A DNA stretch of 64,000 nucleotides from Massilia atriviolacea (GCF_003953935.1 NZ_RXLQ01000003.1:248001-312000), one strand, 5' to 3'; positions 25,840 through 34,774 are shown, counted from the stretch's first letter. Program-made: numbers and translations. The notes: generated by a model from the sequence alone, not told the origin.

Positions 25840-26833
25840 CCTGTCCGACAGCCTGCTCGGCGCGGCGCTGGAAGGTGGTGTCGACCAGGTCGGCGACGTT
25901 CATCGGTTTGCCCATGAAGCCGAGCGCGCTCGAGTAATCCATCAGGCGCTGGATGAACTCCAGGTCGGCCGTTTCCAGCCGCGCCGACCAGCCGAGCCGC
26001 TTGCGCGCTTCCTGCACGATCGCCTCGGCGGGAATGGCGGCGCCGTTGGCCGCCTGCACCGGTTCCAGCTTGAATGCCGCGGCGATCAGGCGGTTGGCCT
26101 CGGCCGGATGGGTCTTCAGGAAGGCGACCGCGCGCGCATGGGCGCGCAACAGCTTGACCACCTCGTCCGGCCGCTCGGCCAGGGTGGCGGGCAGGGCGGC
26201 GATCACGTACCAGGGGTGATTCGGCAGCGCCTGGTTGACGTCGAGCAGCAGGCGCGTCTTGCCGCGCAGCAGGGCCTGGCTGACGAAGGGTTCGAAGGTG
26301 AAGGCGGCGTCGACCGCGTGGCGCTCGAGCGCGGCCGGCATGTTGGCCGGCGCCATGGCGACGATGCCGAGGTCGCGGTCGGGGTCGAGCCTGGCGTGTT
26401 CGCGCAGCACGAAGCCGCGCAGCAGCACGTCCATGCCGCTGCCTTTTGGCAAGCTGGCCAGGCGCTTGCCGCGCAGCCCGGCCACGCTCGTGACCGCGCT
26501 GGCCGCGTCGGCCAGCAGCGCGGCCTGGCCGTAGTTGACCTTGGCGATGATTTTCGCCTCCAGCCCGCGCGACGCCCACTGGTACACAGGCGGCGCGCCC
26601 ACGTAGGCGAGGTCGAGTTCGCCGGCGGCGACCGCCTGCTGCAGCAGCGGGCCGTCGCCGAACTGGCGCAGGTCCACCTTCAGGCCCTCGGCCGCGTAAA
26701 AGCCTTTCTTGTCGGCGATCAGGGCCGGGGCATTGGCCATGGCGAACACCCAGCCGACGCGCAGCGGCTGGTCGGCGCCGTGGGCCAGGCTGGCGCAGGC
26801 GAACAGGGCAAGGGCGAGAGTGTGTTTCAGCAT
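25817..26833 (-). CDS. ABC transporter substrate-binding protein (SsuA/TauA/NMT1-like)
   Basis: The product is 338 residues with a signal peptide (LALALFACASLAHGAD). Features of the NMT1/SsuA-like group are present: LRVGWVFAMANAPALIADKKGF, GDGPLLQQAVAAGELDLAYVGAPP, KGSGMDVLLRG and AFTFEPFVSQAL. Such periplasmic proteins bind sulfonates, nitrate-like anions, thiamine precursors or similar small compounds. The ligand here is not predictable by eye. The end of the protein is Gln/Gly-rich and overlaps the permease start. Confidence 0.88.
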   Translation of the reverse strand: MLKHTLALALFACASLAHGADQPLRVGWVFAMANAPALIADKKGFYAAEGLKVDLRQFGDGPLLQQAVAAGELDLAYVGAPPVYQWASRGLEAKIIAKVNYGQAALLADAASAVTSVAGLRGKRLASLPKGSGMDVLLRGFVLREHARLDPDRDLGIVAMAPANMPAALERHAVDAAFTFEPFVSQALLRGKTRLLLDVNQALPNHPWYVIAALPATLAERPDEVVKLLRAHARAVAFLKTHPAEANRLIAAAFKLEPVQAANGAAIPAEAIVQEARKRLGWSARLETADLEFIQRLMDYSSALGFMGKPMNVADLVDTTFQRRAEQAVGQGGHQGGK

Positions 26834-26864
26834 GGGCAGGCTCCGTGTCGGGATTGATATCGGT

Positions 26865-27659
26865 TCAAGCCGCTTGCACGGCCAGGTTGATCTGTTCCAT
26901 CAGCGCATTGCGGCAGGCGATGAAGCGCGGCAGGCTGCGCGTGGTCCGCATGCTGCGCGGACGCGGCAGGTCGATCTCGGCGATGCGCGCGATCCCGGCC
27001 GGGGCGATGCCCAGCACCACCACGCGGTCGGCCAGGAACACCGCTTCGTCGATGTCGTGCGTGATGAACAGGGTGGTCTGTCCCAGCGCCGACCACAGGC
27101 GCAGGGTTTCTTCGTTCATGCTGTTGCGCGTGATGGCGTCGAGCGCGGCGAAGGGCTCGTCCATCAGCAGCAGGGCCGGCTCCAGCGCCAGGGTGCGCGC
27201 CAGCGACACGCGTTGCTGCATGCCGCCCGACAATTGATGCGGCAGCTTCGCCTCGGCCCCGGCCAGCCCGACCAGGGCCAGGTAGTCGCGCGCCCTGGCG
27301 TATTGCGCCGCTGGCGGCAGCCGGTTCGCCATGCGCAGGCCGAAGCGCACGTTTTCCAGCGCGCTCAGCCAGGGAAACAGTTGCGGCGACTGGAACACAT
27401 AACCGAGTTCCGGCATGTCCGGCCGCACCGCCGCGTCATTGATGCGCACGCTGCCCCGGTCCGGCTGTTCGAAGCCGGACAGCAGGTTGAGCAGGGTGGT
27501 CTTGCCGCAGCCGGACGGCCCGAGGATGGCGACGAATTCGCCGGGCGCCACCGTCAGCGACAAGCCGGCGAACACCTGCTGCCCGTCGGGCCAGGCAAAG
27601 TCGACAACGTCGAGCGCGACGGCGGCGGGGCGGACAGCGGACTTTTTTTCCATGAGCAT
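26865..27659 (-). CDS. ABC transporter ATP-binding protein (SsuB/TauB type)
   Basis: The product is 264 residues and energises the importer. Walker A is LGPSGCGKTTLLNLLSG, the signature is HQLSGGMQQRVSLARTLA, Walker B is ALLLMDEPFAALD and the switch His is in TLFITHDIDEAVF. It is the first gene of the operon (ATPase, binding protein, permease, DUF3604). Two in-frame ATGs at 27659 and 27653 are equally possible starts. The operon promoter should lie in the 109-base gap to the GntR gene. Confidence 0.92.
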   Translation of the reverse strand: MLMEKKSAVRPAAVALDVVDFAWPDGQQVFAGLSLTVAPGEFVAILGPSGCGKTTLLNLLSGFEQPDRGSVRINDAAVRPDMPELGYVFQSPQLFPWLSALENVRFGLRMANRLPPAAQYARARDYLALVGLAGAEAKLPHQLSGGMQQRVSLARTLALEPALLLMDEPFAALDAITRNSMNEETLRLWSALGQTTLFITHDIDEAVFLADRVVVLGIAPAGIARIAEIDLPRPRSMRTTRSLPRFIACRNALMEQINLAVQAA

Positions 27660-27703
27660 CGTAATCGAACGGGCTTTTTTATCGGTAAGCGGTGATAATA
27701 CGT

Positions 27704-27724
27704 CTTAATACAAGTTGTACTAAG
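27704..27724. promoter_or_regulatory. GntR-type operator palindrome
   Basis: CTTAATACAA, a central G and TTGTACTAAG form a 21-base inverted repeat with 9 of 10 arm positions paired. It sits in the divergent gap between the ABC operon and its adjacent GntR gene. TTAGTA-17-TATTAT on the minus strand is a possible operon promoter overlapping it. Position and symmetry fit the binding site of the neighbouring regulator. Confidence 0.65.
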
Positions 27725-27768
27725 CCGGATTTTCGCCTTTGCTTATCTGTTCACCGTTGTGTCACCCG

Positions 27769-28515
27769 ATGCCGTCCGCCATGCCTCTTTCCCGCGATAA
27801 CGCCGCACCCTTGCAGCAGCAGCTGGCCGATGTGCTGCGCCACGAAATCGACGCCGGCGCCTACGAGCCGTCCGGCAAGTTGCCGTCCGAGGCGGCGCTG
27901 GGCGCGCGCTTTGGGGTCAGCCGCGTCACCGTGCGCCTGGCCCTGGCGCGCCTGGCCGAGGCCGGGGTCGTCGAGCGCAAGCAGGGCAAGGGCACGTATG
28001 CGGCCGGCAAACAGGTGCGCCACGGCCTGGACCAGTTGCGCAGCTTCCACGAGTCGCTGCTGGCGCAGGGCTTGCGGGCCGAGATGCGCCTGCTCTCGCA
28101 GGCGCTGGTCGCGCTGCCGCAGGCGATGGCCGAGCTGGCCGAGGCCGGACAAGGCCAGTGCCTGCTGTTGCAGCGCCTGCACCTGGTCGATGGCGAGCCG
28201 ATCGCGCTCGGGCGCAACTACCTGCCGCCGGGCCTGGCCGCCATGCCTGCTGAAAAAATCGCCCGGCAACCGGCCTACGCCCTGCTGGCCGAGCTGACCG
28301 GCCTGCCGGTGGCGCGCGCCGAACTGGCCATCAGGCTGGCCCTGGCCGACGGCGCGGTGGCGCAGGCCCTCGGCGTGGGGGAGGGCAGCGCCGTGCTGCT
28401 GATGGAACGCCGCTCGTATTTTGCCGATGGCCGCTGCTGCGATTGTTCGGCGTTTTACATCCGCCCGGAGCGCTACGCCTTCGTGCTGCGCACCAGCTTC
28501 GCGCCGGGCGGCTGA
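27769..28515 (+). CDS. GntR family regulator, HutC/UTRA subfamily
   Basis: The product is 248 residues. The winged helix-turn-helix lies at residues ~10-75 (GKLPSEAALGARFGVSRVTVRLALARLAEAGVVERKQGKGTYAA). A UTRA ligand-binding domain follows (LHLVDGEPIALGRNYLPPGL; AYALLAELTGLPVARAEL; LLMERRSYFADGR...CSAFYIRPERYAF). HutC-type members usually repress a transport or catabolic operon and are released by the imported ligand. It is divergent from the ABC/DUF3604 operon with a palindrome between them. ATG at 27769 or 27781 may be the start. Confidence 0.88.
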   Translation: MPSAMPLSRDNAAPLQQQLADVLRHEIDAGAYEPSGKLPSEAALGARFGVSRVTVRLALARLAEAGVVERKQGKGTYAAGKQVRHGLDQLRSFHESLLAQGLRAEMRLLSQALVALPQAMAELAEAGQGQCLLLQRLHLVDGEPIALGRNYLPPGLAAMPAEKIARQPAYALLAELTGLPVARAELAIRLALADGAVAQALGVGEGSAVLLMERRSYFADGRCCDCSAFYIRPERYAFVLRTSFAPGG

Positions 28516-28533
28516 GGCGCCCGCCCGCCGGCC

Positions 28534-30672
28534 TCAGCGGCCTGCCGCGCACAGCAATTGCGCCACGCCTTCCTCGCTGGTCGCCCGCGAATACAGGAAG
28601 CCCTGGGCGTAGTCGCAGCCGGCCTGGCGCAGCCAGTCGCGCTGCGCCGCTGTTTCCACCCCCTCGGCGATCACCTTCAAGCCCAGCTTGTGGGCCATCG
28701 CGATGATGGTCTCGGCAAAGATCCGGTGATCGGGCTTGGTGGTGAGCATGTCGCGCACGAAGGACTGGTCGATTTTCAGGAAGTCCACCTTGAACTTGTT
28801 CAGGTAGGCCATCGACGAGTAGCCGGTGCCGAAGTCGTCGATCGCCAGCTGCACGCCCGCCTGCTGCAGCCGGGCCAGCTTGGCGCGCACGCCGGGCGAA
28901 TCGTCCAGCAGCACGCCCTCGGTAATTTCGATGGCGATGCGCGATCCGGCGCGTCCCAGCAGGGCCAGGTCGCGCTCCCAGGAGTTCTTTACAAGCCGGC
29001 TCATGAAGCCGAGCGGCGACTTGTTGACGCTGACCTGGAACGGCGTGCCGCTCAGCTCGGCCAGGCGCAGCGCGCAGGGCACCGCCTGCGACAGCACCCA
29101 GGCATCGATTTCACCGATCAGGCCGGTTTCTTCGGCGATCCCGATGAAGCGCTCGGGCAGCACCAGGCTGCCGTCCGGATGGCGCCAGCGCACCAGCGCC
29201 TCGGCCTTGACGATGGTCTCGCCGGCCAGCTCGACGATGGGCTGGTAATGCACGGTCAGTTCGCCGCGCGCCAGCGCCTGGCGCAGCTCGTCGATCAGCT
29301 TCAGGCGGGCCGAGGCCGAGTCGCGCATGGCGGACGTGAAATAACTGAAGCGGTTGCGGCCCGCGCGCTTGGCCACGAACATGGCCTGGTCGGCATTGCG
29401 CAGCAGCTCGTCCGGCTGGCGCCCGTCCTGCGGGCACAGGCTGATGCCGATGCTGGCGGACAGTTGCACCTGCTTGCCGGCAATCGAGAACGGCCGCGCC
29501 AGCTCGGAAAGCAGTTCGCCGGCCAGCATCTCGACCACGGCGACCTGGCCGATCTCGTTGAGGATCACCGTGAATTCGTCGCCGCCGATGCGGGCCACGG
29601 TGTCGGTGGCGCGCACGCAGGCCAGCAGGCGCTGCGCGCATTGGCGCAGCAGCTGGTCGCCCGCATCGTGGCCGAGCTGGTCGTTGACTTCCTTGAAGCC
29701 GTCGAGGTCGACGAACAGCAGGGCCAGTGCGAAGCCGGTGCGGGCGGCGTGGCGCATGTCGTGGTCGAGCCGTTCGCGGAACAGGGTGCGGTTGGGCAGG
29801 CTGGTCAGGCTGTCGTAGTAGGCGTTGCGCAGGATCTTCGCTTCCGACGCCTTTAGTTCGGAAATATTGCGCGCCGTACCGGTTAGCGCGTCCACGCTGC
29901 CGTCGGCGGCGAGCACCGGCATGATGACGTAGCGGTAGGTGTGCTGCGCGCCGTCGGCCGCGACGCAGCGCAGCTCGCCCCGGCCGACGGCGCGCGTCTC
30001 GGCCACGGCGCGCAGGTCGCGCTTGATCTGGGCGGCGAAGGCCGGACACAAGTCGTGCAGGCGGTGCGCGCAGGCCGATTCGGCTGGCGTGCCGAGCAGG
30101 TGCGCCAGCGCCTCGTTGGCGTACAGGATATGGCCGTCGGTATCGACGATGAAGTGCAGGTCGGGCGTGGCCGAGAGCAGGGTGTCGAAGCGGTGCGTGA
30201 TGTGTTCTTTTTCTACGACGTACGCTTGCAGGGACTCGGTCAGGGCCTGGTCGATGGCTTCGTTGAAACGGATCAGGTCCTCGCCCGTCAGGTCGGCGTC
30301 GCCGTTGCCGCGCTCGTCCCACAGGCGCATCACGCTGGCGCGCAGGGCGCGGAACTCGGCCACCGTGTCGTTGACGGTGAAGCCGGCGCTCATGCGGCCG
30401 GCGCCGTGCAGCCCGGCCTCGGTGCCGGCATCGTGCGGCGGCGCCCGGCCGCGCGCCTTGTCGGCCTGCTCTTGCGGCGTTTGCGGCTGGTCGAGGTCGT
30501 CGGCGATGGCGTTCAGGATGCCGGCCGCATGGTCGCGCAGGCGCCCGGCCGGCATGTGGCGCGCGGCGGGAATGCTGCGTGCGAACGCGTCCCAATGCTG
30601 GAGGATCGCGGCCAGGTTTCCACGGATAAAACGCGCAAGGCGCGCCTCGTGCTTGTCGCTCGGCTGGTTCAT
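28534..30672 (-). CDS. PAS-GGDEF-EAL cyclic-di-GMP enzyme
   Basis: The product is 712 residues and cytoplasmic. Residues ~1-150 are helical and resemble the RsbRD-type N-terminal sensory domain. A PAS domain spans ~165-275 (FDTLLSATPDLHFIVDTDGHI). A GGDEF domain follows with an intact GGDEF core and an RxxD inhibitory site (RATD) five residues before it. The EAL domain is complete at the level of metal and catalytic residues: EALVRW, Asn in SVNKSP, EITEG, DDFGTGYSS, KIDQSF, AEGVET and QGFLYSR. Both c-di-GMP synthesis and breakdown are possible. The start at 30672 (MNQPSDKHEARL) is chosen for the domain boundary. It is convergent with the GntR gene. Confidence 0.92.
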   Translation of the reverse strand: MNQPSDKHEARLARFIRGNLAAILQHWDAFARSIPAARHMPAGRLRDHAAGILNAIADDLDQPQTPQEQADKARGRAPPHDAGTEAGLHGAGRMSAGFTVNDTVAEFRALRASVMRLWDERGNGDADLTGEDLIRFNEAIDQALTESLQAYVVEKEHITHRFDTLLSATPDLHFIVDTDGHILYANEALAHLLGTPAESACAHRLHDLCPAFAAQIKRDLRAVAETRAVGRGELRCVAADGAQHTYRYVIMPVLAADGSVDALTGTARNISELKASEAKILRNAYYDSLTSLPNRTLFRERLDHDMRHAARTGFALALLFVDLDGFKEVNDQLGHDAGDQLLRQCAQRLLACVRATDTVARIGGDEFTVILNEIGQVAVVEMLAGELLSELARPFSIAGKQVQLSASIGISLCPQDGRQPDELLRNADQAMFVAKRAGRNRFSYFTSAMRDSASARLKLIDELRQALARGELTVHYQPIVELAGETIVKAEALVRWRHPDGSLVLPERFIGIAEETGLIGEIDAWVLSQAVPCALRLAELSGTPFQVSVNKSPLGFMSRLVKNSWERDLALLGRAGSRIAIEITEGVLLDDSPGVRAKLARLQQAGVQLAIDDFGTGYSSMAYLNKFKVDFLKIDQSFVRDMLTTKPDHRIFAETIIAMAHKLGLKVIAEGVETAAQRDWLRQAGCDYAQGFLYSRATSEEGVAQLLCAAGR

Positions 30673-30862
30673 GAAGGGGCTCGCAGTGAAGGGACCAGCT
30701 TTAGACCGACACCCGGCAAGAAAGTTCCCGCGATTTCGCGCTTTTTGCGCCAGCGGCGAGCGCATCGGCTTGCGCGGATCGTGGGACGCCGGCGCTGCGC
30801 GGCGCTATCGTCGGAGTCGTTCCGCTGCGTCCGCTGCGCCTAACTTTTCCGAGGAGAAAACG

Positions 30863-32353
30863 ATGAAGCCGCTGTACAAGTCGGTCCCTCTGGCCCTGTT
30901 CGTCGCCATGCTCGGCTGGCAAGCGCCACCCGTCCAGGCGCAGTCGGGCACGCCGCTGCCCGCCGCCGCCGCCGCGCCGCAGCCCGCGCGCGGCCCGGCC
31001 AGCCTGGTGCTCGCCGTGCGCTACTGGAGCGAAGCGGCGCTGCGCGCCAATGCCGTCGACCACACGCCGCCGCCGCCCGCTTCGGCGCGCGCGTACCGCG
31101 AGCAGTACGGTCCGGCGCGCTCGAGCCGGGCGCTGGCGATCCACCACCTGGCCATGTTCGAGGCCCTCAACGCCGTGCTGCGCAGCGAGCCGGGCTACAC
31201 CGGCATGGCGCCGGCGCCGGCGGACAGCTCGCCCGACGCCGCCCTGGCCCGGGCCGCGCGCGATACCCTGCAAGCGCTGTATCCGGCACAGGCGCGTACC
31301 GTCGAGCAAACCTATCTGCGCGACATGGCGCGGCTCGCGCCCGGCCGCGCCCGCGATAACGGGGTCGACACCGGCCGGCGCGCGGCCGCCGCCGTGCTGG
31401 CGCTGCACCCGCCGCGCAGCGGGCCCGAGGACCTGGTCGTCGGCGTCAGTTTTTTTCCGAGCAATGCGCCGGGCAAGTGGCGCCCCGACCCGGTCGGCCG
31501 CGACCCGCTGGCGCTCGGCGCCGCCTGGCACGGCGCGCGGCCGTTCGTCCTGCCCGCGCTCGAGCCTTTCCGTGCGCCAGCGCCGCCGGCCCTGTCCAGC
31601 GCCGCCTATGCGGCCGCTGTCGAGGACGTGCGCCAGCTCGGCGGCGACGGCGTGCGCACGCCGACCCGGCGCAGCGCGGCGCAAACCGTGGCCGGCATCT
31701 ACTGGTCGTACGAGGGCACGCCGCTGATCGGCGCCGCGCCGCGCCTGTACAACCAGATCGCCCTGGAAATCGGCACGCGCCGCCATCTGTCCGGCATGCA
31801 GATGGCGCGCATGCTGGCGCTGGTCAACGTGGCCATGGCCGATACCTGCCTGGTGGTGTGGAAGACCAAGTACGACGAGCAATTCTGGCGCCCGGTGGGC
31901 GGCATCCGCGAAGCCTCGCCCGGCACCAGCCCCACCGGACTGGGCGACGGCAACCCGGCCACCCGCGCCGATCCGCACTGGACCCCGCTGGGCGCGCAGG
32001 CGAGCAATACCAGCGAACCCGACTTCACGCCGCCGTTTCCCTCCTATCCATCCGGCCACGCCAGCTTCGGCAGCGCGCTGTTCCAGACCTTGCGCCGCTT
32101 TTACGGCACCGACGTTATCGCGTTTTCCTTCGTGTCCGACGAGTTCAACGGCGTCACGCGCGACAACGACGGCCGGGTGCGGCCGCGCCTGGTGCGCACC
32201 TTTTCCTCGCTTTCGCAGGCCGAGTACGAAAACGGCCGCAGCCGCGTCTACCTGGGCGTGCACTGGGACTTCGACCGCAGCGCCGGGCAGCAGGTGGGAC
32301 GGCGCGTGGCCGATTACGTCATCGGGCGCGGCCTGCTGCAAGCGCTGCCGTGA
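30863..32353 (+). CDS. exported vanadium haloperoxidase/PAP2-type phosphatase
   Basis: The product is 496 residues with a signal peptide cut near VQAQSG. The three PAP2/vanadium-haloperoxidase motifs are present: KYDEQFWRP, SYPSGHASFGSA (PSGH) and SRVYLGVHWDFD. The large N-terminal helical part and overall length fit bacterial vanadium-dependent haloperoxidase-like proteins rather than small lipid phosphatases. It may be a periplasmic acid phosphatase or a haloperoxidase. GAGGAGAAAACG precedes ATG. A PhaC-like hydrolase follows after 21 bases and is probably cotranscribed. Confidence 0.85.
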   Translation: MKPLYKSVPLALFVAMLGWQAPPVQAQSGTPLPAAAAAPQPARGPASLVLAVRYWSEAALRANAVDHTPPPPASARAYREQYGPARSSRALAIHHLAMFEALNAVLRSEPGYTGMAPAPADSSPDAALARAARDTLQALYPAQARTVEQTYLRDMARLAPGRARDNGVDTGRRAAAAVLALHPPRSGPEDLVVGVSFFPSNAPGKWRPDPVGRDPLALGAAWHGARPFVLPALEPFRAPAPPALSSAAYAAAVEDVRQLGGDGVRTPTRRSAAQTVAGIYWSYEGTPLIGAAPRLYNQIALEIGTRRHLSGMQMARMLALVNVAMADTCLVVWKTKYDEQFWRPVGGIREASPGTSPTGLGDGNPATRADPHWTPLGAQASNTSEPDFTPPFPSYPSGHASFGSALFQTLRRFYGTDVIAFSFVSDEFNGVTRDNDGRVRPRLVRTFSSLSQAEYENGRSRVYLGVHWDFDRSAGQQVGRRVADYVIGRGLLQALP

Positions 32354-32374
32354 CACCCGGAAAGGAGGGCGAGC

Positions 32375-33481
32375 ATGAGCACCTTACGCTTCTTCGACAC
32401 AGTCGAGCGCCTGCGCCAATACCAGGGCGATGTGCTCGAACTGGCCGGCTTCGGCCCGCTGCCGGCGCCGTCCCGCATCGTGTTCAGCGCCCCCGGGTTG
32501 CGGCTGCGCTGCTACGGCAGCGGAACGCGGCAGCGGCCGCCGCTGCTGATCGTGCCGGCGCCGATCAAGCGCTGGTATATCTGGGACCTGTCGCCGCAGC
32601 GCAGCGTGGTGCGCCAGGCGCTGGCGCGCGGCTTCGGCGTGTACCTGGTCGAATGGACCGACCCGCGCGCCGGGGCCGGCATGCCCGGGCTGGCCGATTA
32701 CGCCGGGCCGATGCTCGACGCCTGCATCAGGGTGGTGCGCCACATGCATGCCTGCGTGCAGGTCACCCTGTGCGGCCATTCGCTGGGCGGCATCCTGGCC
32801 GCGCTGCACAGTGCCTGGCGGCCCGAACACGTGGCGGCGCTGGCCCTGTTCGAAGCGCCCATCAACTTCGACGGCATGGCCCCGGCGCTGCGGCGCATCG
32901 CCAGCACGGCCTTGCTGGCCAGCCTGCCGTCCGAGCGCACGCGCCCGCTGCCCGGCTCGCTGCTGAGCGCCATCTTCGCCAATGCCGCGCCAGCCGCGTT
33001 CTATGCGGCCCCCACGCTCGACTTCCTCGCCAGCGCGCCGTTTCCCGCCTTGCTGGCGAGCCATCTGCGGGTGCAGCGCTGGACCCTGGACGAGTTGGCC
33101 ATGCCGCGTCCGCTGTTCGAGGAAGCGGTCGAGCTGCTGTTCGCGCGCAACAGCTTCATGCGCGGCGACCTGGTCCTGGACGGGGTGCGCCTCGAGCCGG
33201 GCCAGGTGCGCGCACCGCTGCTGAGCCTGTTCCGTCCGGTCAGCGCCCTGGCCCCGCCCGGCACGGTGCTCGGCTTTCACCAGGCCGCCGGCAGCGCGCA
33301 CAAGGTGCTGCTGCCCTACCTGGGCGATGCGGGGACGGCGATCCAGCATGTGGCGCCGCTGGTGGGCGACAGTGCGCACCTGCTGGTGTGGCCGCGCGTG
33401 TTCGACTGGCTCGACCGCCTTGCCGGGGTGCGGGCCGCCGTGCGCGCGGACAGCCGGCCGCGCGCGCTGGCCGGCGCTTAG
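32375..33481 (+). CDS. alpha/beta hydrolase (PhaC-like)
   Basis: The product is 368 residues and cytoplasmic. The nucleophile elbow is VTLCGHSLGGILAAL, with Ser where class I/III PHA synthases carry Cys in GxCxGG. LLIVPAPIKRWYIWDLSPQRSVVRQAL and GVYLVEWTDP match the PhaC/PhaC-like opening. It therefore looks like a PhaC-related hydrolase or depolymerase rather than a synthase. AAGGAGGGCGAGC precedes ATG. Its stop overlaps the convergent transporter stop in CTTAG. Confidence 0.8.
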   Translation: MSTLRFFDTVERLRQYQGDVLELAGFGPLPAPSRIVFSAPGLRLRCYGSGTRQRPPLLIVPAPIKRWYIWDLSPQRSVVRQALARGFGVYLVEWTDPRAGAGMPGLADYAGPMLDACIRVVRHMHACVQVTLCGHSLGGILAALHSAWRPEHVAALALFEAPINFDGMAPALRRIASTALLASLPSERTRPLPGSLLSAIFANAAPAAFYAAPTLDFLASAPFPALLASHLRVQRWTLDELAMPRPLFEEAVELLFARNSFMRGDLVLDGVRLEPGQVRAPLLSLFRPVSALAPPGTVLGFHQAAGSAHKVLLPYLGDAGTAIQHVAPLVGDSAHLLVWPRVFDWLDRLAGVRAAVRADSRPRALAGA

Positions 33482-33957
33482 CGCGCCGCCGGCGCGCCGG
33501 CCGAGGCCATCTGCGTGACCAGCATGCCGGCCACGATCAGCAGCAGGCCGATGACGCGCCCGGCGCCGACCGGCTGGTGCGCAAAGCCCATCAGGCCGGC
33601 GTGATCGATCAGCAGCGACACCGCCATCTGCCCGGCCACCACCGCCACGATGAAGTGCGCCGCGCCCAGCCGTGGCGCCAGCACCAGCGCCGTCACCACG
33701 TAGAGGGCGCCGGCGGCGCCGCCGGCCCACAGCCAGCATGGACCGCGCCAGGCCGCGCCGAGCGCCGGTTCGGGCACGCGCAGGGCGAGCATCACGGCAA
33801 TCACCAGCGCCGCGCCGATCCCCAGCGACACCAGGCTGGCCCACAGCGGGTGGCCGAGCGCGCGTCCGAGCGCGGCATTGGCCCCGGCCTGGAAGGGCAC
33901 CACGGCGCCGGCCAGCACGGCGGCGCCCAGCATGAGAAGCGTGTTTGTATTGAACAT
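33478..33957 (-). CDS. DMT superfamily transporter (YdcZ/DUF606 type)
   Basis: The product is 159 residues with five hydrophobic helices beginning LLMLGAAVLAGAVVPFQAGANAALGRALG. The pattern of an inner-membrane YdcZ/DUF606 member is clear (HPLWASLVSLGIG; HFIVAVVAGQMAVSLLIDH; GRVIGLLLIVAGMLV). The start at 33957 (MFNTNTLLML) is chosen because the protein then begins just before the first helix. The substrate is unknown. It is divergent from the headless LysR gene. Confidence 0.85.
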   Translation of the reverse strand: MFNTNTLLMLGAAVLAGAVVPFQAGANAALGRALGHPLWASLVSLGIGAALVIAVMLALRVPEPALGAAWRGPCWLWAGGAAGALYVVTALVLAPRLGAAHFIVAVVAGQMAVSLLIDHAGLMGFAHQPVGAGRVIGLLLIVAGMLVTQMASAGAPAAR

Positions 33958-34009
33958 GGTCGGCATTTTCCTGTAACGATGAGCGCATGCTAGGCGATTC
34001 GCCGCAAGA

Positions 34010-34774
34010 ATGGAAATGCGTCGTATGCAGGTGCGCCGTGGCGCCTTGCTCGAGCCGACCGCGCGCGCGCGCCAGCTGGCGCCGCAACTGGCCGATGCGC
34101 TCGGCCGCATGCGCCAGCTGCTGCGGCCGGCCCGCTTCGATCCCGGCGCCGAACAGCGCGTCTTCCGCCTGGCGATGTCCGACTACGGTGCGGCGGTGCT
34201 GCTGCCGGCGCTGCTGCCGGTCTTGCGCGCCGAAGCGCCGCAGGTCGACCTGGTGGTCAGCCAGGCCAGCCGCGAAGCGATGACGGCGCAAGTGCAGGAT
34301 GGCGAAATCGACCTGGCGTTCGGGGTCTTTCCGCAACTGCCGGCGGCGCTGGTCGCGCAGCGCCTGTTCGCGGAAGAATTCGTGTGCGTGGCCGACCGCG
34401 CCAGCCTGGGCGGCGGCGCCGCGCTCGGCCTGGCGGCCTGGCTGGCGCGTCCCCATGTGCTGCTGTCCTTGTGGGCCGACTCCGGCAACGAAGTCGACCT
34501 CGCGCTGGCGCAGGCGGGGGCGCGCCGCCGCGTGTGCCTGACGCTGCCGCACTGGGGCGTGGCGCCGGCGCTGGTCAAGGGCAGCGACCTGGTGCTGACG
34601 GTGGCGCGCCGCATGGTGCCGGCCGGCGCCGTGGACCAGGCGCTGGCCGTGTTCGCGCCGCCGTTCGCCATTGCCCCGTTTGCGTTTTGCCAGCTCTGGC
34701 ACCGGCGGCGCGAGGACGACATGGCGCACCGCTGGCTGCGCCAGCGCATCGCGGCGCTGGCAGGCGCACAATGA
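34010..34774 (+). pseudogene. LysR regulator lacking its N-terminal DNA-binding domain
   Basis: The reading frame holds only the end of the LysR winged helix (VRRGALLEPTARARQLAPQL) and the substrate-binding domain (FRLAMSDYGAAVLLPALLPVLR; DGEIDLAFGVFPQLP; VKGSDLVLTVARRMV). The first ~60 residues, the helix-turn-helix, are absent. No frame within the 52-base gap to the transporter gene could encode them. This is best explained by a 5' deletion, and a protein made from an internal start could not bind DNA. The divergent DMT transporter was presumably its target. Confidence 0.7.

Noticed and set aside
32384-34771. A 795-codon minus-strand frame over the PhaC-like and transporter genes.
   Set aside because: Antisense shadow; the plus-strand hydrolase and the minus-strand transporter in another frame are both recognisable.
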